A stretch of 46,702 bases of DNA. Origin: Oxalobacteraceae bacterium UBA6018 (GTDB lineage Bacteria; Pseudomonadota; Gammaproteobacteria; Burkholderiales; Burkholderiaceae_D). Under the pieces are notes generated by a model. It worked only from the letters and a program-made list of their open reading frames with translations. It ran no database searches and was not told the DNA's origin. The stretch covers positions 1 through 46,702 of the forward strand of contig DIZW01000127.1 in NCBI GenBank assembly GCA_002428015.1. The letters run 5' to 3'. A program made the translations under genes and the position numbers. The number at the start of each line of letters is the position of its first letter. Position 1 is the stretch's first letter. This document shows, one piece after another, positions 32,837 through 40,332 of this stretch.

Positions 32837-33280
32837 CTACTTGCGCGGCGCCTCGCGCCGGGCCCGGTCCGCCTGGCCCGGCGGCTGGGTCGACAGGAAA
32901 TCAATGTCGTCATCGTCCAGCTGCAAGGAGGGAATCGACTCGATGTGATCGACGTCGATGTCGGCGCCGTCGCGCGTGAGACTGTCGCGCCCGGCCGCGG
33001 CGCGCTCGCCGGTTCCGCCGGAGTCGCTATCGCTGTCGAGGTCCGCGTCGCCCAGGTCCGGCCCGGCGGTGCCGCCGGCGCCGCCCGCATCCATGTCGGA
33101 GGTGTTGCCGCTGCCGAGCTCGAGCACGTCCTCCTGCGCCAGGCCGGAGGCGCCTGCCACGTCGCTGCCGCTGTCGGAGGAATCGCTGGGACCGAGGGCG
33201 CCCGTGCCGTGGCCGGTGCCGAGCTTGCGGTCTGGTGCTTCAGGAAAATTGTCTGGATCGAGAGTGCTGGTGCCGGTCAT
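32837..33280 (-). CDS. Acidic Ser/Asp/Gly-rich low-complexity protein, unknown
   Basis: A 147-residue strongly acidic protein without signal peptide or membrane segment. It opens MTGTSTLDPDNFPEAPDRKLGTGHGTGALGPSDSSDSGSD and continues in Gly/Ser/Asp-rich, probably disordered sequence with many Asp clusters (DADLDSDSDSG, LQLDDDDIDFL). The C-terminus turns basic (QADRARREAPRK). The opening with ALGPSDSSDSGSD looks conserved rather than random, but I know of no function. Start at 33280 chosen because GGAGG stands five bases upstream. Confidence 0.7.
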   Translation of the reverse strand: MTGTSTLDPDNFPEAPDRKLGTGHGTGALGPSDSSDSGSDVAGASGLAQEDVLELGSGNTSDMDAGGAGGTAGPDLGDADLDSDSDSGGTGERAAAGRDSLTRDGADIDVDHIESIPSLQLDDDDIDFLSTQPPGQADRARREAPRK

Positions 33281-33379
33281 GATGCCTCCAAGGATGGTGA
33301 GGTAGGTCGCTTCCACAGGCTAATGGTTTTTGCCGACGGCGGGCGCACGCCCTGCCACCCGGCCATTGCTCTGCGGCGT

Positions 33380-34183
33380 TCAAAATGCGTGGCGCATGCC
33401 AATGTTCAATGCCGACGAGCCTTTGGCGTTGTCGACTGGAATACCGACCATGCCTTTGCGAAATTGCGTATGCGAATACGCGGCATAGAAGTCGGTGCTG
33501 TGCGATATCGAGTAGGTGGCGCCGAAGGCAAACTGGTCGGCGTCGCGGTTGGCCGGGTCGCGGTCGTTCTTGCGCACGAACGAGGCCAGGAAGGTGGTGG
33601 CGCCATACGGCACGGCGGCGCCCACGAGCACGTCGCGGCTGTCCGTGGACGGCGTCGATGCCAGCATGGCGCCGTATGGATTGTCGGGATTCCACAAGGG
33701 CGAGCTGCCCCAGCCGCGACTGGCGCTGTAGGCGGCATAGATCTTGGCGACACCGATATTCAAGTTGGCCGCGATGGTGGAGTTCTTGGCGTCGATACGG
33801 TTACCGAGAGACATGGCGGGCGCAACATTGGCCACGCTCTTGTTCTGGTGCGCGATCCGCAGGCCGAACAGGCCGTGCTCGAAGCCGACCGAAATGCCCC
33901 ACGCGCGGTGGTTGAGCGCGTCGTTGTCGACATCGGCCAGGCCGTAGGTGCGCGAGGTGGAGAGATTGTCCAGGCCCATGCGTTTCCCCGGAAAACCGAA
34001 CACCCGGGTCGCGCTGTCAGCCGAGCCCGGCTCCAGCAGGCTGCTCACATCGACATGGGGCAAACTCACCAGGCTGGAACGCGGCATGTCGGCGATCCCA
34101 CTGTAGATCATCGACGACGTCTGCGCGTGGGCGCTCGCAGCGCAGGCGCTGACGACGAGAACGACGATTCGGGATGGCTTCAT
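33380..34183 (-). CDS. Gram-negative porin, apparently shortened
   Basis: A 267-residue outer-membrane porin of the general betaproteobacterial type. A signal peptide (about 20 residues, ending SAHAQ) is followed by alternating beta-strand sequence (GISVGFEHGLFGLRIAHQN, NIGVAKIYAAYSAS, FAFGATYSISHSTDFYAAYSHTQF), and it ends in GMRHAF with the terminal Phe needed for Bam recognition. Full porins of this family have roughly 330-380 residues. Here the usual N-terminal strands and the LGSRWGLRG-type region are replaced by a short unrelated stretch after SSMIYSGIA, so several strands seem missing. GGAG precedes the ATG. It may be a smaller barrel, a degraded copy or a diverged branch. Confidence 0.82.
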   Translation of the reverse strand: MKPSRIVVLVVSACAASAHAQTSSMIYSGIADMPRSSLVSLPHVDVSSLLEPGSADSATRVFGFPGKRMGLDNLSTSRTYGLADVDNDALNHRAWGISVGFEHGLFGLRIAHQNKSVANVAPAMSLGNRIDAKNSTIAANLNIGVAKIYAAYSASRGWGSSPLWNPDNPYGAMLASTPSTDSRDVLVGAAVPYGATTFLASFVRKNDRDPANRDADQFAFGATYSISHSTDFYAAYSHTQFRKGMVGIPVDNAKGSSALNIGMRHAF

Positions 34184-34294
34184 GCTGTACTCCGCGCATT
34201 ATCTTGCTAGCATCCTTTATCCGCCGAATCATGCACGCGCTCTGTCCGTTACCCCACACAAGGTGACAATTAGCGTTTCCATATGGCTAGCGTC

Positions 34295-35224
34295 CTAGGC
34301 CGCGAGCGCGGCCGGACGCTCCCAGTATGGCGGCTTGCCGATATAGTCGCGCAAAAAATTGATGAACAATTGCGCCTTCACGGGATGCGAGCGTCCCGGC
34401 AGGCGCAGCGCGTGGATGGTGGGCTGGGGCACCCCGTGCGGATGGTATTCCGGCCCGAACAGGCACACCAACTGGCCGCGCGCGATGGCCTCGCTGACCA
34501 GCCAGCCGGCCAGGTGCACCACCCCGACCCCGTCGATCGCCGCGTTGAGCATCACGTCCACATCGTTGGTGCGCAGGGTGCCCGTGACCGGCAAGGGCTG
34601 CTGCCGGTTGGTATCCTTGAAGCACCACCAGGCGGCCGGAACGATCCGGTTCGCCAGGCTCAGGCAATTATGATCGAGCAAGTCGGCCGGCGTGGCCGGC
34701 ACCCCGTGGCGCTGCAGGTAGTCGGGGCTGGCGCAGGCCACCCGGCGCTGGTGGGCCAGGAAAGTGCCCAGCAGATCGCTGTCGGGCAGCACGCCGATGC
34801 GCACCGCCACGTCGACCCGGCGCGCGGCCAGGTCCACGACCTCGTCGCAGGCGGTCAGCTCCAGTTCGATCTGCGGATATTTGCGCAGGAAGGCCGCGGC
34901 GGCAAAAGCTACATGGCGGCGGCCGAAACCGGCCGGGGCCGTCACCGTCAGCAAGCCGCGCGGTTCGGTGTCGAGCAAGGAAATGGCGCTGCGCGCCTCG
35001 GCCAGCTCGGCCACGATGCGGCGCGCGTGGCCCAGGAACTGTTCGCCCGCATCGGTCAGCAGCACCATGCGCGAACTGCGGTGGAACAGGCGGGTGCCCA
35101 GGTCGGCCTCGAGCGCGTCGATCTTGCGCGACACGGAAGACACCGCCAACTGCAAGGAGCGCGCGGCGCTGGAAAGATTGCCGGTGTCGACCACGGCCAG
35201 GAAACATTGCAGGGCATCGATCAT
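34295..35224 (-). CDS. LysR family transcriptional regulator
   Basis: A 309-residue LysR-type regulator. The N-terminal winged helix (MIDALQCFLAVVDTGNLSSAARSLQLAVSSVSRKIDALEADLGTRLFHRSS) is followed by a linker helix and the two-lobed substrate domain with TAPAGFGRRHVA and the VDVAVRIGVLPDSDLLGT block, typical of the CrgA-like subfamily. Start at 35224 chosen because GGAG lies six bases upstream; an in-frame ATG two codons earlier has none. It is divergent from the MBL-fold hydrolase gene, with a dyad between them, so it probably controls that gene and itself. The inducer is unknown. Confidence 0.92.
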   Translation of the reverse strand: MIDALQCFLAVVDTGNLSSAARSLQLAVSSVSRKIDALEADLGTRLFHRSSRMVLLTDAGEQFLGHARRIVAELAEARSAISLLDTEPRGLLTVTAPAGFGRRHVAFAAAAFLRKYPQIELELTACDEVVDLAARRVDVAVRIGVLPDSDLLGTFLAHQRRVACASPDYLQRHGVPATPADLLDHNCLSLANRIVPAAWWCFKDTNRQQPLPVTGTLRTNDVDVMLNAAIDGVGVVHLAGWLVSEAIARGQLVCLFGPEYHPHGVPQPTIHALRLPGRSHPVKAQLFINFLRDYIGKPPYWERPAALAA

Positions 35225-35253
35225 CGCCATCTCCGGATCAGCATTGCAGTTTG

Positions 35254-35309
35254 TGCAAACGAGCTTTGCATGCTGCCATATTGTTTAGGTCTTCGCAACC
35301 CAACATACT
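35254..35309 (+). promoter_or_regulatory. LysR-type dyad and promoter of the MBL-fold gene
   Basis: A perfect dyad TGCAAA-N5-TTTGCA at 35254-35270 lies between the divergent LysR and MBL genes. It is followed by TTGTTT (35281-35286), a 17-bp gap, and CATACT (35304-35309), a plausible promoter reading toward the MBL gene with a start near 35316. The dyad centre would be near -54, a usual place for LysR regulators. Confidence 0.6.
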
Positions 35310-35336
35310 GAACGTTCTCGTCGCAACAACCACACC

Positions 35337-36311
35337 ATGAAAGCAAACGCCATGAACGCATCCGTATTTGTCCGCACCGTCCTCGCCGGCGCCGTCGCCA
35401 GCCTGGCCATGAGCACCGCCGCGCTGGCAGCCGCGCCGATGGCCAAGACCCAGGCGCCCGGCTTCTACCGGGTCATGCTGGGCGACTTCGAAGTCACCGC
35501 CCTCAACGACGGCACCATTTCCCTGCCGGTCGAAAAAATGCTCAAAGCGAAGCCGGGCCAGGTCGAAAAAGCCCTGGCCGCCAATTTCCTGACCACGCCG
35601 CTGGAGACCTCCGTCAACGCCTACTTGATCAACACCGGCAGCAAGCTGGTGCTGATCGACACCGGCGCCGGCGGCCTGTTCGGCCCCACCGTGGGCCGCC
35701 TCGCCGCCAACCTGAAAGCGGCCGGCTACCAGCCCGAGCAGGTCGATGAAGTCTACATCACCCACATGCACGGCGACCACATCGGCGGCCTGGCCCCGGC
35801 CGACGCGGCCGCCTTCCCCAACGCCATCGTGCGCGCCGACAAGCGCGACGCCGACTACTGGCTCAGCAAAGCCAACATGGACGCCGCACCGGCCGAGCAG
35901 AAAGGCTACTTCCAGAGCGCCATGAAGGTGTTCGCTCCCTATATCGCCGCCAAGCACTTCCAGACCTTCCAGGCTGGCGGGGACCTGGTGCCGGGCGTCA
36001 AATCCTACGCGACCCCTGGCCATACGCCAGGACACACCAGCTATGTCGTCGAGAGCAAGGGCAAGAAGATGGTCGTCATCGGCGACCTGATCCACGTGGC
36101 CTCGGTGCAGTTTCCCGACCCGAGCGTGACCATCGGCTTCGACAGCGACAGCAAGGCGGCCCTGGCCGAGCGCCTGAAGGTGTTCAGCGCGGTGGCGAAG
36201 GATGGCAGCCTGGTCGGCGCCGCCCACATCCAGTTCCCCGGCCTGGGCCATATCAAGGCGCAAGGCAAGGGCTACCAGTGGATGCCGGTCAACTACACCC
36301 AGATGCCATAA
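35337..36311 (+). CDS. Exported MBL-fold metallohydrolase
   Basis: A 324-residue periplasmic metallo-beta-lactamase-fold enzyme. A signal peptide (ending near ALAAAP) is followed by FEVTALNDGTI and the zinc motif THMHGDHIGG. Further metal ligands are in SYATPGHTPGHTSY and VIGDLIHVASVQF, and a late His is in GAAHIQFPGLGHI. It belongs to the AHL-lactonase/arylsulfatase-like part of the superfamily, but quorum quenching or any other role is not shown by sequence. The ATG at 35337 has no clear ribosome site, and the ATG at 35352 is possible. It is divergent from, and probably regulated by, the LysR gene. Confidence 0.9.
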   Translation: MKANAMNASVFVRTVLAGAVASLAMSTAALAAAPMAKTQAPGFYRVMLGDFEVTALNDGTISLPVEKMLKAKPGQVEKALAANFLTTPLETSVNAYLINTGSKLVLIDTGAGGLFGPTVGRLAANLKAAGYQPEQVDEVYITHMHGDHIGGLAPADAAAFPNAIVRADKRDADYWLSKANMDAAPAEQKGYFQSAMKVFAPYIAAKHFQTFQAGGDLVPGVKSYATPGHTPGHTSYVVESKGKKMVVIGDLIHVASVQFPDPSVTIGFDSDSKAALAERLKVFSAVAKDGSLVGAAHIQFPGLGHIKAQGKGYQWMPVNYTQMP

Positions 36312-36319
36312 GCGGGCCC

Positions 36320-36345
36320 GCCTGGCGCCGCCACGGGCGCCAGGC
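36320..36345. terminator. 10-bp perfect stem between convergent genes
   Basis: GCCTGGCGCC (36320-36329) and GGCGCCAGGC (36336-36345) with a six-base loop, lying between the ends of the MBL and nitric oxide reductase genes. There is no T-run on either strand, so termination is inferred only from position and stem strength. Confidence 0.45.
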
Positions 36346-36371
36346 TGCGATGGTGCACCTCGCGCCGGCGC

Positions 36372-38696
36372 TCACAGCGGCGGCGCGGCGCTCAGGACAC
36401 TAGACCGGCGCACGTGCAGGTAGGCCTTCAGCGCGGCCACCGCCAGCGGCGCCGCGCCGGCAAAGATGAACACCAGGTCGCCGGGCATCCTCAGCCATTC
36501 GATGCGGTGCGAGCGCGCGCTGCCGATATACTCGAGGCTGCGCGCGTGCCAATAACCGTGCTCGAGCACATCCCACAGCTGCAGCACCCCGCCCGGGAAC
36601 AGGCTCAGCGCGACCATCATGGCGAGCCCGATGTTGGTTCCCCAGAACGCCACCTTCACATACTTCTCGATGCCGCTCCAGGCCTCGTCGTCGCTGGTCT
36701 GGCGCAACACGAACACCATCAGCGCGATGGCCAGCATGCCGAACACGCCCATCAGCGCCGCGTGCGCGTGGTTGGGCGTGAGCATGGTGCCGACCTCGTA
36801 ATAGCTAACGATGGGCAGGTTGACGAGGAAACCAAAGATGCCCGCGCCCAGGAAATTCCAGAAACCGACGGCCATCAGGAAATAAAACGTCCACTTGTGC
36901 GGCACGGCGATGGACTTGCCGCACACATCGCAATCGCCGCGCGTGGTGCGCACAAAATCCCAGGCGTCCAGCGTGAGCAAGGTCAGCGGCACGACTTCAA
37001 GCACGGAAAACATCGCCGACAGCGCCATGTTGACGTTGGTCTGGCCGACGAAATACCAGTGGTGGCCGGTGCCCATCAAGCCGCCCAGGAAGTACAGGAT
37101 GGCGTCCAGGTAGATCACGCGCAGCGCCACGTTGCGGCCGGTCAGGCCAAGCTGGTAGAAGGTCAGCGCCACGATCGTGGTGGCGAAGAACTCGAAGAAG
37201 CCCTCGACCCACAGGTGGATGATCCAGAAGCGCCAGGTATCGACGATGGTGAAATTGGTCTTGGCGCCGAAGAACAGCGCCGGGATGTAGAACACGGGGA
37301 TCGCCAGCGCCGCCACCAGGAACATGTTGACGATGGGCGCGGCCGCCGGCACCGCCAGAAAGCGCGGCCGCACCAGCGCCCACAGCATGGCGAACCAGGC
37401 GCACAGGCCGGCCACGAGCAGGTATTGCCACACCCGGCCCAGTTCGAGGTATTCCCAGCCCTGGTTGCCGATCCAGAACCACCAGTCCGCCAGAAGCTGC
37501 GAGATGCCCAGCCATTCCCCCAGCAAGCTGCCGCCGATCACCAGCACCAGCGCGCCGAACAGGGCGTGCGCGGCGCCGGCCAGCCAGCGCGGTTCGTCCT
37601 GGCGCAGCGAGCGACCGAGGAACAGCGCGGCGGCCACGTAGGCGGTGGCGATCCAGAAGATTGCCATCTGCAAGTGCCAGGTCCGCAGCAGGTTGCCGGG
37701 AAAGAGCACCGTCAGGTCGAGGCCGTAGAAGCTGTCCGGATCGGCCCGGTAGTGGGCCAGCGCACCGCCCACCAGCGCCTGGGCCAGCAACAGCAAGGAG
37801 ACCAGCACGGCGTATTTCACCAGGGCGCGCTGCCCGGGACTGGCATGCCCCGGCAGCAAATGGGGATGCACATGGCGGCCGCGCGTAAACCAGCCGAGGA
37901 AGTCGAACTTGCCGAAGGCGAGCAGCACAGTGGCGATGCCGGCCAGCAGCACCATCACGCTGAGCGCGCTCCACAGCAAGGCGCTCGACGTGGGCAGGTT
38001 GCCCACGCTGGGTTCATACGGAAAATTGTTGGTGTAGGAATAGTCGTGGCCGGGACGCGCGCTCACCGACGCCCAGGCCGCCCACCAGACGAAGGCGGCC
38101 AGCTGGTGCAGCTCGGCGGGGTCGGTGATCAGGTCGGCTTTCAAGCCGCCGTTGCCGGCCGGGCGGTGGAAATAGTCACGCCACAGCGCCGGCTCGCGCG
38201 CGAAGGCGGCGCTTTGGCCCTCGGTCATGCGCAGGCTCCCGCTGCCGGGATCGTAGCGGTTGGTCTTGAGCGACAGGGCCGACGCGGCGGTGACGGCCGC
38301 TTGCTCCGGCAAGTCCAGGGCGACGAACGGCCGAGCGTAACGCTGGCGCGCGATCGCGTCGGCGCTGGCCAAGCCCATCCGGTGCAAGGCCGCCGCCGCG
38401 AAATCGGGGCCGAGGTAGCCGCCGTGCCCCCAGATGCTGCCGTTGTCCATCAAGCCGTATTTGAGAAACACGGCCTGCCCCGCGCTGATATCGGCGCCGC
38501 TGGCCACTGTGGCGCCGCGGTCGTCGAGCACGGTCAGCGGGATCGGCGGCGCGTTGCGGTAGGACAGCATCGTGACCATGATGAGGCCACTAAAGCCCAG
38601 CAGCATCACGATCGCGATCGTGCGTATCCACCACGGCGACAGCGCCGTGGTGTCGTCGGTGACTGGTTGCAGCGCGGGTTGCAGCGCGAGGCTCAT
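36372..38696 (-). CDS. norZ: Quinol-dependent nitric oxide reductase (qNor)
   Basis: A 774-residue single-subunit nitric oxide reductase, which reduces two NO to N2O with quinol electrons at the inner membrane. The N-terminal extension (about 1-280) corresponds to the fused NorC-like part without a CxxCH haem motif, as in qNor. The haem-copper-oxidase core carries His341 (low-spin haem b), His494 and Glu498 in IIHLWVEGFFE, His545-His546 in GTGHHWY (FeB ligands with Glu), and His643/His645 in PNHAHAALMG (haem b3 and b). All key ligands are present. No norD, norQ or NO-sensing regulator is nearby. It lies 73 bp after sdhB on the same strand and may be transcribed with sdhCDB. Confidence 0.95.
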   Translation of the reverse strand: MSLALQPALQPVTDDTTALSPWWIRTIAIVMLLGFSGLIMVTMLSYRNAPPIPLTVLDDRGATVASGADISAGQAVFLKYGLMDNGSIWGHGGYLGPDFAAAALHRMGLASADAIARQRYARPFVALDLPEQAAVTAASALSLKTNRYDPGSGSLRMTEGQSAAFAREPALWRDYFHRPAGNGGLKADLITDPAELHQLAAFVWWAAWASVSARPGHDYSYTNNFPYEPSVGNLPTSSALLWSALSVMVLLAGIATVLLAFGKFDFLGWFTRGRHVHPHLLPGHASPGQRALVKYAVLVSLLLLAQALVGGALAHYRADPDSFYGLDLTVLFPGNLLRTWHLQMAIFWIATAYVAAALFLGRSLRQDEPRWLAGAAHALFGALVLVIGGSLLGEWLGISQLLADWWFWIGNQGWEYLELGRVWQYLLVAGLCAWFAMLWALVRPRFLAVPAAAPIVNMFLVAALAIPVFYIPALFFGAKTNFTIVDTWRFWIIHLWVEGFFEFFATTIVALTFYQLGLTGRNVALRVIYLDAILYFLGGLMGTGHHWYFVGQTNVNMALSAMFSVLEVVPLTLLTLDAWDFVRTTRGDCDVCGKSIAVPHKWTFYFLMAVGFWNFLGAGIFGFLVNLPIVSYYEVGTMLTPNHAHAALMGVFGMLAIALMVFVLRQTSDDEAWSGIEKYVKVAFWGTNIGLAMMVALSLFPGGVLQLWDVLEHGYWHARSLEYIGSARSHRIEWLRMPGDLVFIFAGAAPLAVAALKAYLHVRRSSVLSAAPPL

Positions 38697-38769
38697 GACG
38701 TTTTCCTTGGTGGGGTGGGTACGACGAGTCGCGCCCGCGAGGACGCGGTGCGCGCTTGCGCGGCCGGTC

Positions 38770-39465
38770 TCACAGGGCGTTCTTAACGATGAGCAAGCGG
38801 ATCTTCTCGATGGCGCGCGACGGCGCGAGTCCCTTCGGACACACCTCCGTGCAATTCATGATCGTGCGGCAGCGGAACAGGCGGTAGGCGTCGTTCAGGT
38901 CGTCGAGCCGGGCCTGGGTATCCTGGTCGCGGCTGTCGGCGATAAACCGGTACGCCTGCAGCAGGCCGGCCGGTCCGACGAATTTGTCTGGATTCCACCA
39001 GAACGAGGGGCATTGGCTGGAGCAGCAGGCGCACAGTATGCATTCGTACAAGCCGTCGAGCTGCTCGCGCTGGGCGGGCGACTGCAGCCGTTCTTTTTCA
39101 GGCGGCAAGTCGTGGTTGACCAGGTAAGGCTGGATCGACAGGTATTGTTTGTAGAACTGCGTCATGTCGACCACCAGGTCGCGAATGACAGGAAAACTGG
39201 GCAAGGGCCGCAGGACCACCGGCTCCTTCAGGCCGCGCAACGGGGTCACGCAGGCCAGGCCATTGCGGCCGTTGATGTTGATGGCGTCGGAACCGCACAC
39301 GCCCTCGCGGCAGGACTTGCGTATCGTGAGCGAATCGTCCTGCATCTTGAGGCGCAGGATGGCGTCGAGCAGCATGTGATCGGTGTCTTCGAGCGCGAGC
39401 GTGTAATCCTGCATGTAAGGCTTGGCGTCGGCGTCGGGGTCGAATCGATAAATAGAAAATCGCAT
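38770..39465 (-). CDS. sdhB: Succinate dehydrogenase iron-sulfur subunit
   Basis: A 231-residue SdhB with all three cluster motifs: SCREGVCGSD with Cys72 downstream for the [2Fe-2S] centre (Asp in the third position, as in E. coli), CILCACCSSQCP for [4Fe-4S], and CRTIMNCTEVCPKGL for [3Fe-4S]. It passes electrons from the flavoprotein to the membrane subunits. Start at 39465 chosen for AGGAAG upstream; the open frame extends 5' through the sdhD region on this strand. It follows sdhD by only 20 bp, leaving no room for sdhA, which normally stands between them. The gene itself looks intact. Confidence 0.94.
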   Translation of the reverse strand: MRFSIYRFDPDADAKPYMQDYTLALEDTDHMLLDAILRLKMQDDSLTIRKSCREGVCGSDAININGRNGLACVTPLRGLKEPVVLRPLPSFPVIRDLVVDMTQFYKQYLSIQPYLVNHDLPPEKERLQSPAQREQLDGLYECILCACCSSQCPSFWWNPDKFVGPAGLLQAYRFIADSRDQDTQARLDDLNDAYRLFRCRTIMNCTEVCPKGLAPSRAIEKIRLLIVKNAL

Positions 39466-39485
39466 GCGGGCTTCCTGTCTTCGTC

Positions 39486-39824
39486 TCAAGGCTGCGCGAG
39501 CAGCAATATTCGCATGGACCACAGCGCCAGCGCGCCCAGCACCAGGCATAGCAAGGCCAACATTCCCAGCCGCAACGCCGGCGGCCTCACGTAGTCGAGC
39601 ATCACGTCGCGCAGGCCGACCCAGGCATGCAGCAGCAGCGCGAGAAAGAACAGGACACCGGCGATCGCCACCGGCAGCGCGGTCGCCCAATCGTGCCAGG
39701 CCGCATAGGAGCGCGGTGGGTCGAGCACAAAATGGGCCAGCACGAACAGCCAGAACGCGAGCATGTACAGCGCCGTGAAGCGCTGGAACAGCCATGCCTG
39801 CAAACCGGACAGGGCGGTCTTCAT
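39486..39824 (-). CDS. sdhD: Succinate dehydrogenase membrane anchor subunit D
   Basis: A 112-residue membrane anchor with three hydrophobic segments. FQRFTALYMLAFWLFVLAHFVL opens the protein. LHAWVGLRDVMLDYVRP carries the His expected to ligate haem b and the Asp/Tyr region near the quinone site. The start overlaps the sdhC stop by four bases (ATGA), so translation is coupled. Confidence 0.9.
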   Translation of the reverse strand: MKTALSGLQAWLFQRFTALYMLAFWLFVLAHFVLDPPRSYAAWHDWATALPVAIAGVLFFLALLLHAWVGLRDVMLDYVRPPALRLGMLALLCLVLGALALWSMRILLLAQP

Positions 39825-40213
39825 AACAACAACGCCGCGCTTGCCAGCGCAATCAGCACGGCGCTACAGTTGACCAGCCAGGCGCTGCGGCGTGCCGCGG
39901 GCAGGCGCGCGCCCACGTCGACGTCGCTCAGCAGATGGCGCACCCCGGCCAGCGTGTGGTGGCTGAACGCCCAGATGATGAGGATGACGGGAAGCCTGAA
40001 CGCCATGCTGCCGTCCAGCGTGGCGAGGCGCGCATAGCCTTGCGCATCGCGCAGCGACAGGTCGAGCAGGTAGACGGCGAAAGGGATGCCCAGCGCCAGC
40101 AGCACGCCGGAAATGCGATGCGCGATCGACGTGAGGGCGCCGACCGGCAGTGCGATGTGCAGCAGGTTGAAAAAAGTCGGGCGCGGATCCTTCATTTTTT
40201 CGCTGGTGGCCAT
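39821..40213 (-). CDS. sdhC: Succinate dehydrogenase cytochrome b556 subunit C
   Basis: A 130-residue SdhC. The signature LTSIAHRISGVLLALG contains the Ser and Arg of the quinone site, and FSHHTLAGVRHLLSD carries the haem-ligand His. Three membrane segments are present. The start at 40213 has no good ribosome site, and a -10-like TATAAG lies so close upstream that the message may begin at the ATG. The ATG at 40195 (MKDPRP) is an alternative. First gene of sdhC-sdhD-sdhB. Confidence 0.9.
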   Translation of the reverse strand: MATSEKMKDPRPTFFNLLHIALPVGALTSIAHRISGVLLALGIPFAVYLLDLSLRDAQGYARLATLDGSMAFRLPVILIIWAFSHHTLAGVRHLLSDVDVGARLPAARRSAWLVNCSAVLIALASAALLL

Positions 40214-40219
40214 TGTTCA

Positions 40220-40257
40220 CTTATACCACGTCCGCGCCGCCACGCCGTTTAACGGCG
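40220..40257 (-). promoter_or_regulatory. Promoter and palindrome upstream of sdhC
   Basis: On the minus strand TATAAG (40225-40220) is a good -10, with no clear -35. A 15-bp palindrome CGCCGTT-T-AACGGCG (40243-40257) is centred about 25 bp upstream of it, near -37. It may be an operator for an activator or repressor of the sdhCDB-norZ unit. No Fnr/Dnr-type TTGAT-N4-ATCAA box was seen. Confidence 0.45.
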
Positions 40258-40332
40258 CCAAACGTGCAGGTCGTGTTGCGCGACGCTGGCGGCATTCACG
40301 GGCGCCACGATCGGCGCACGAGGAATCCACCC

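Noticed and set aside
36414..38786. Open frame of about 790 codons opposite the nitric oxide reductase
   Set aside because: Antisense shadow, very His/Gln/Arg-rich; the reductase strand has all haem and FeB ligands.
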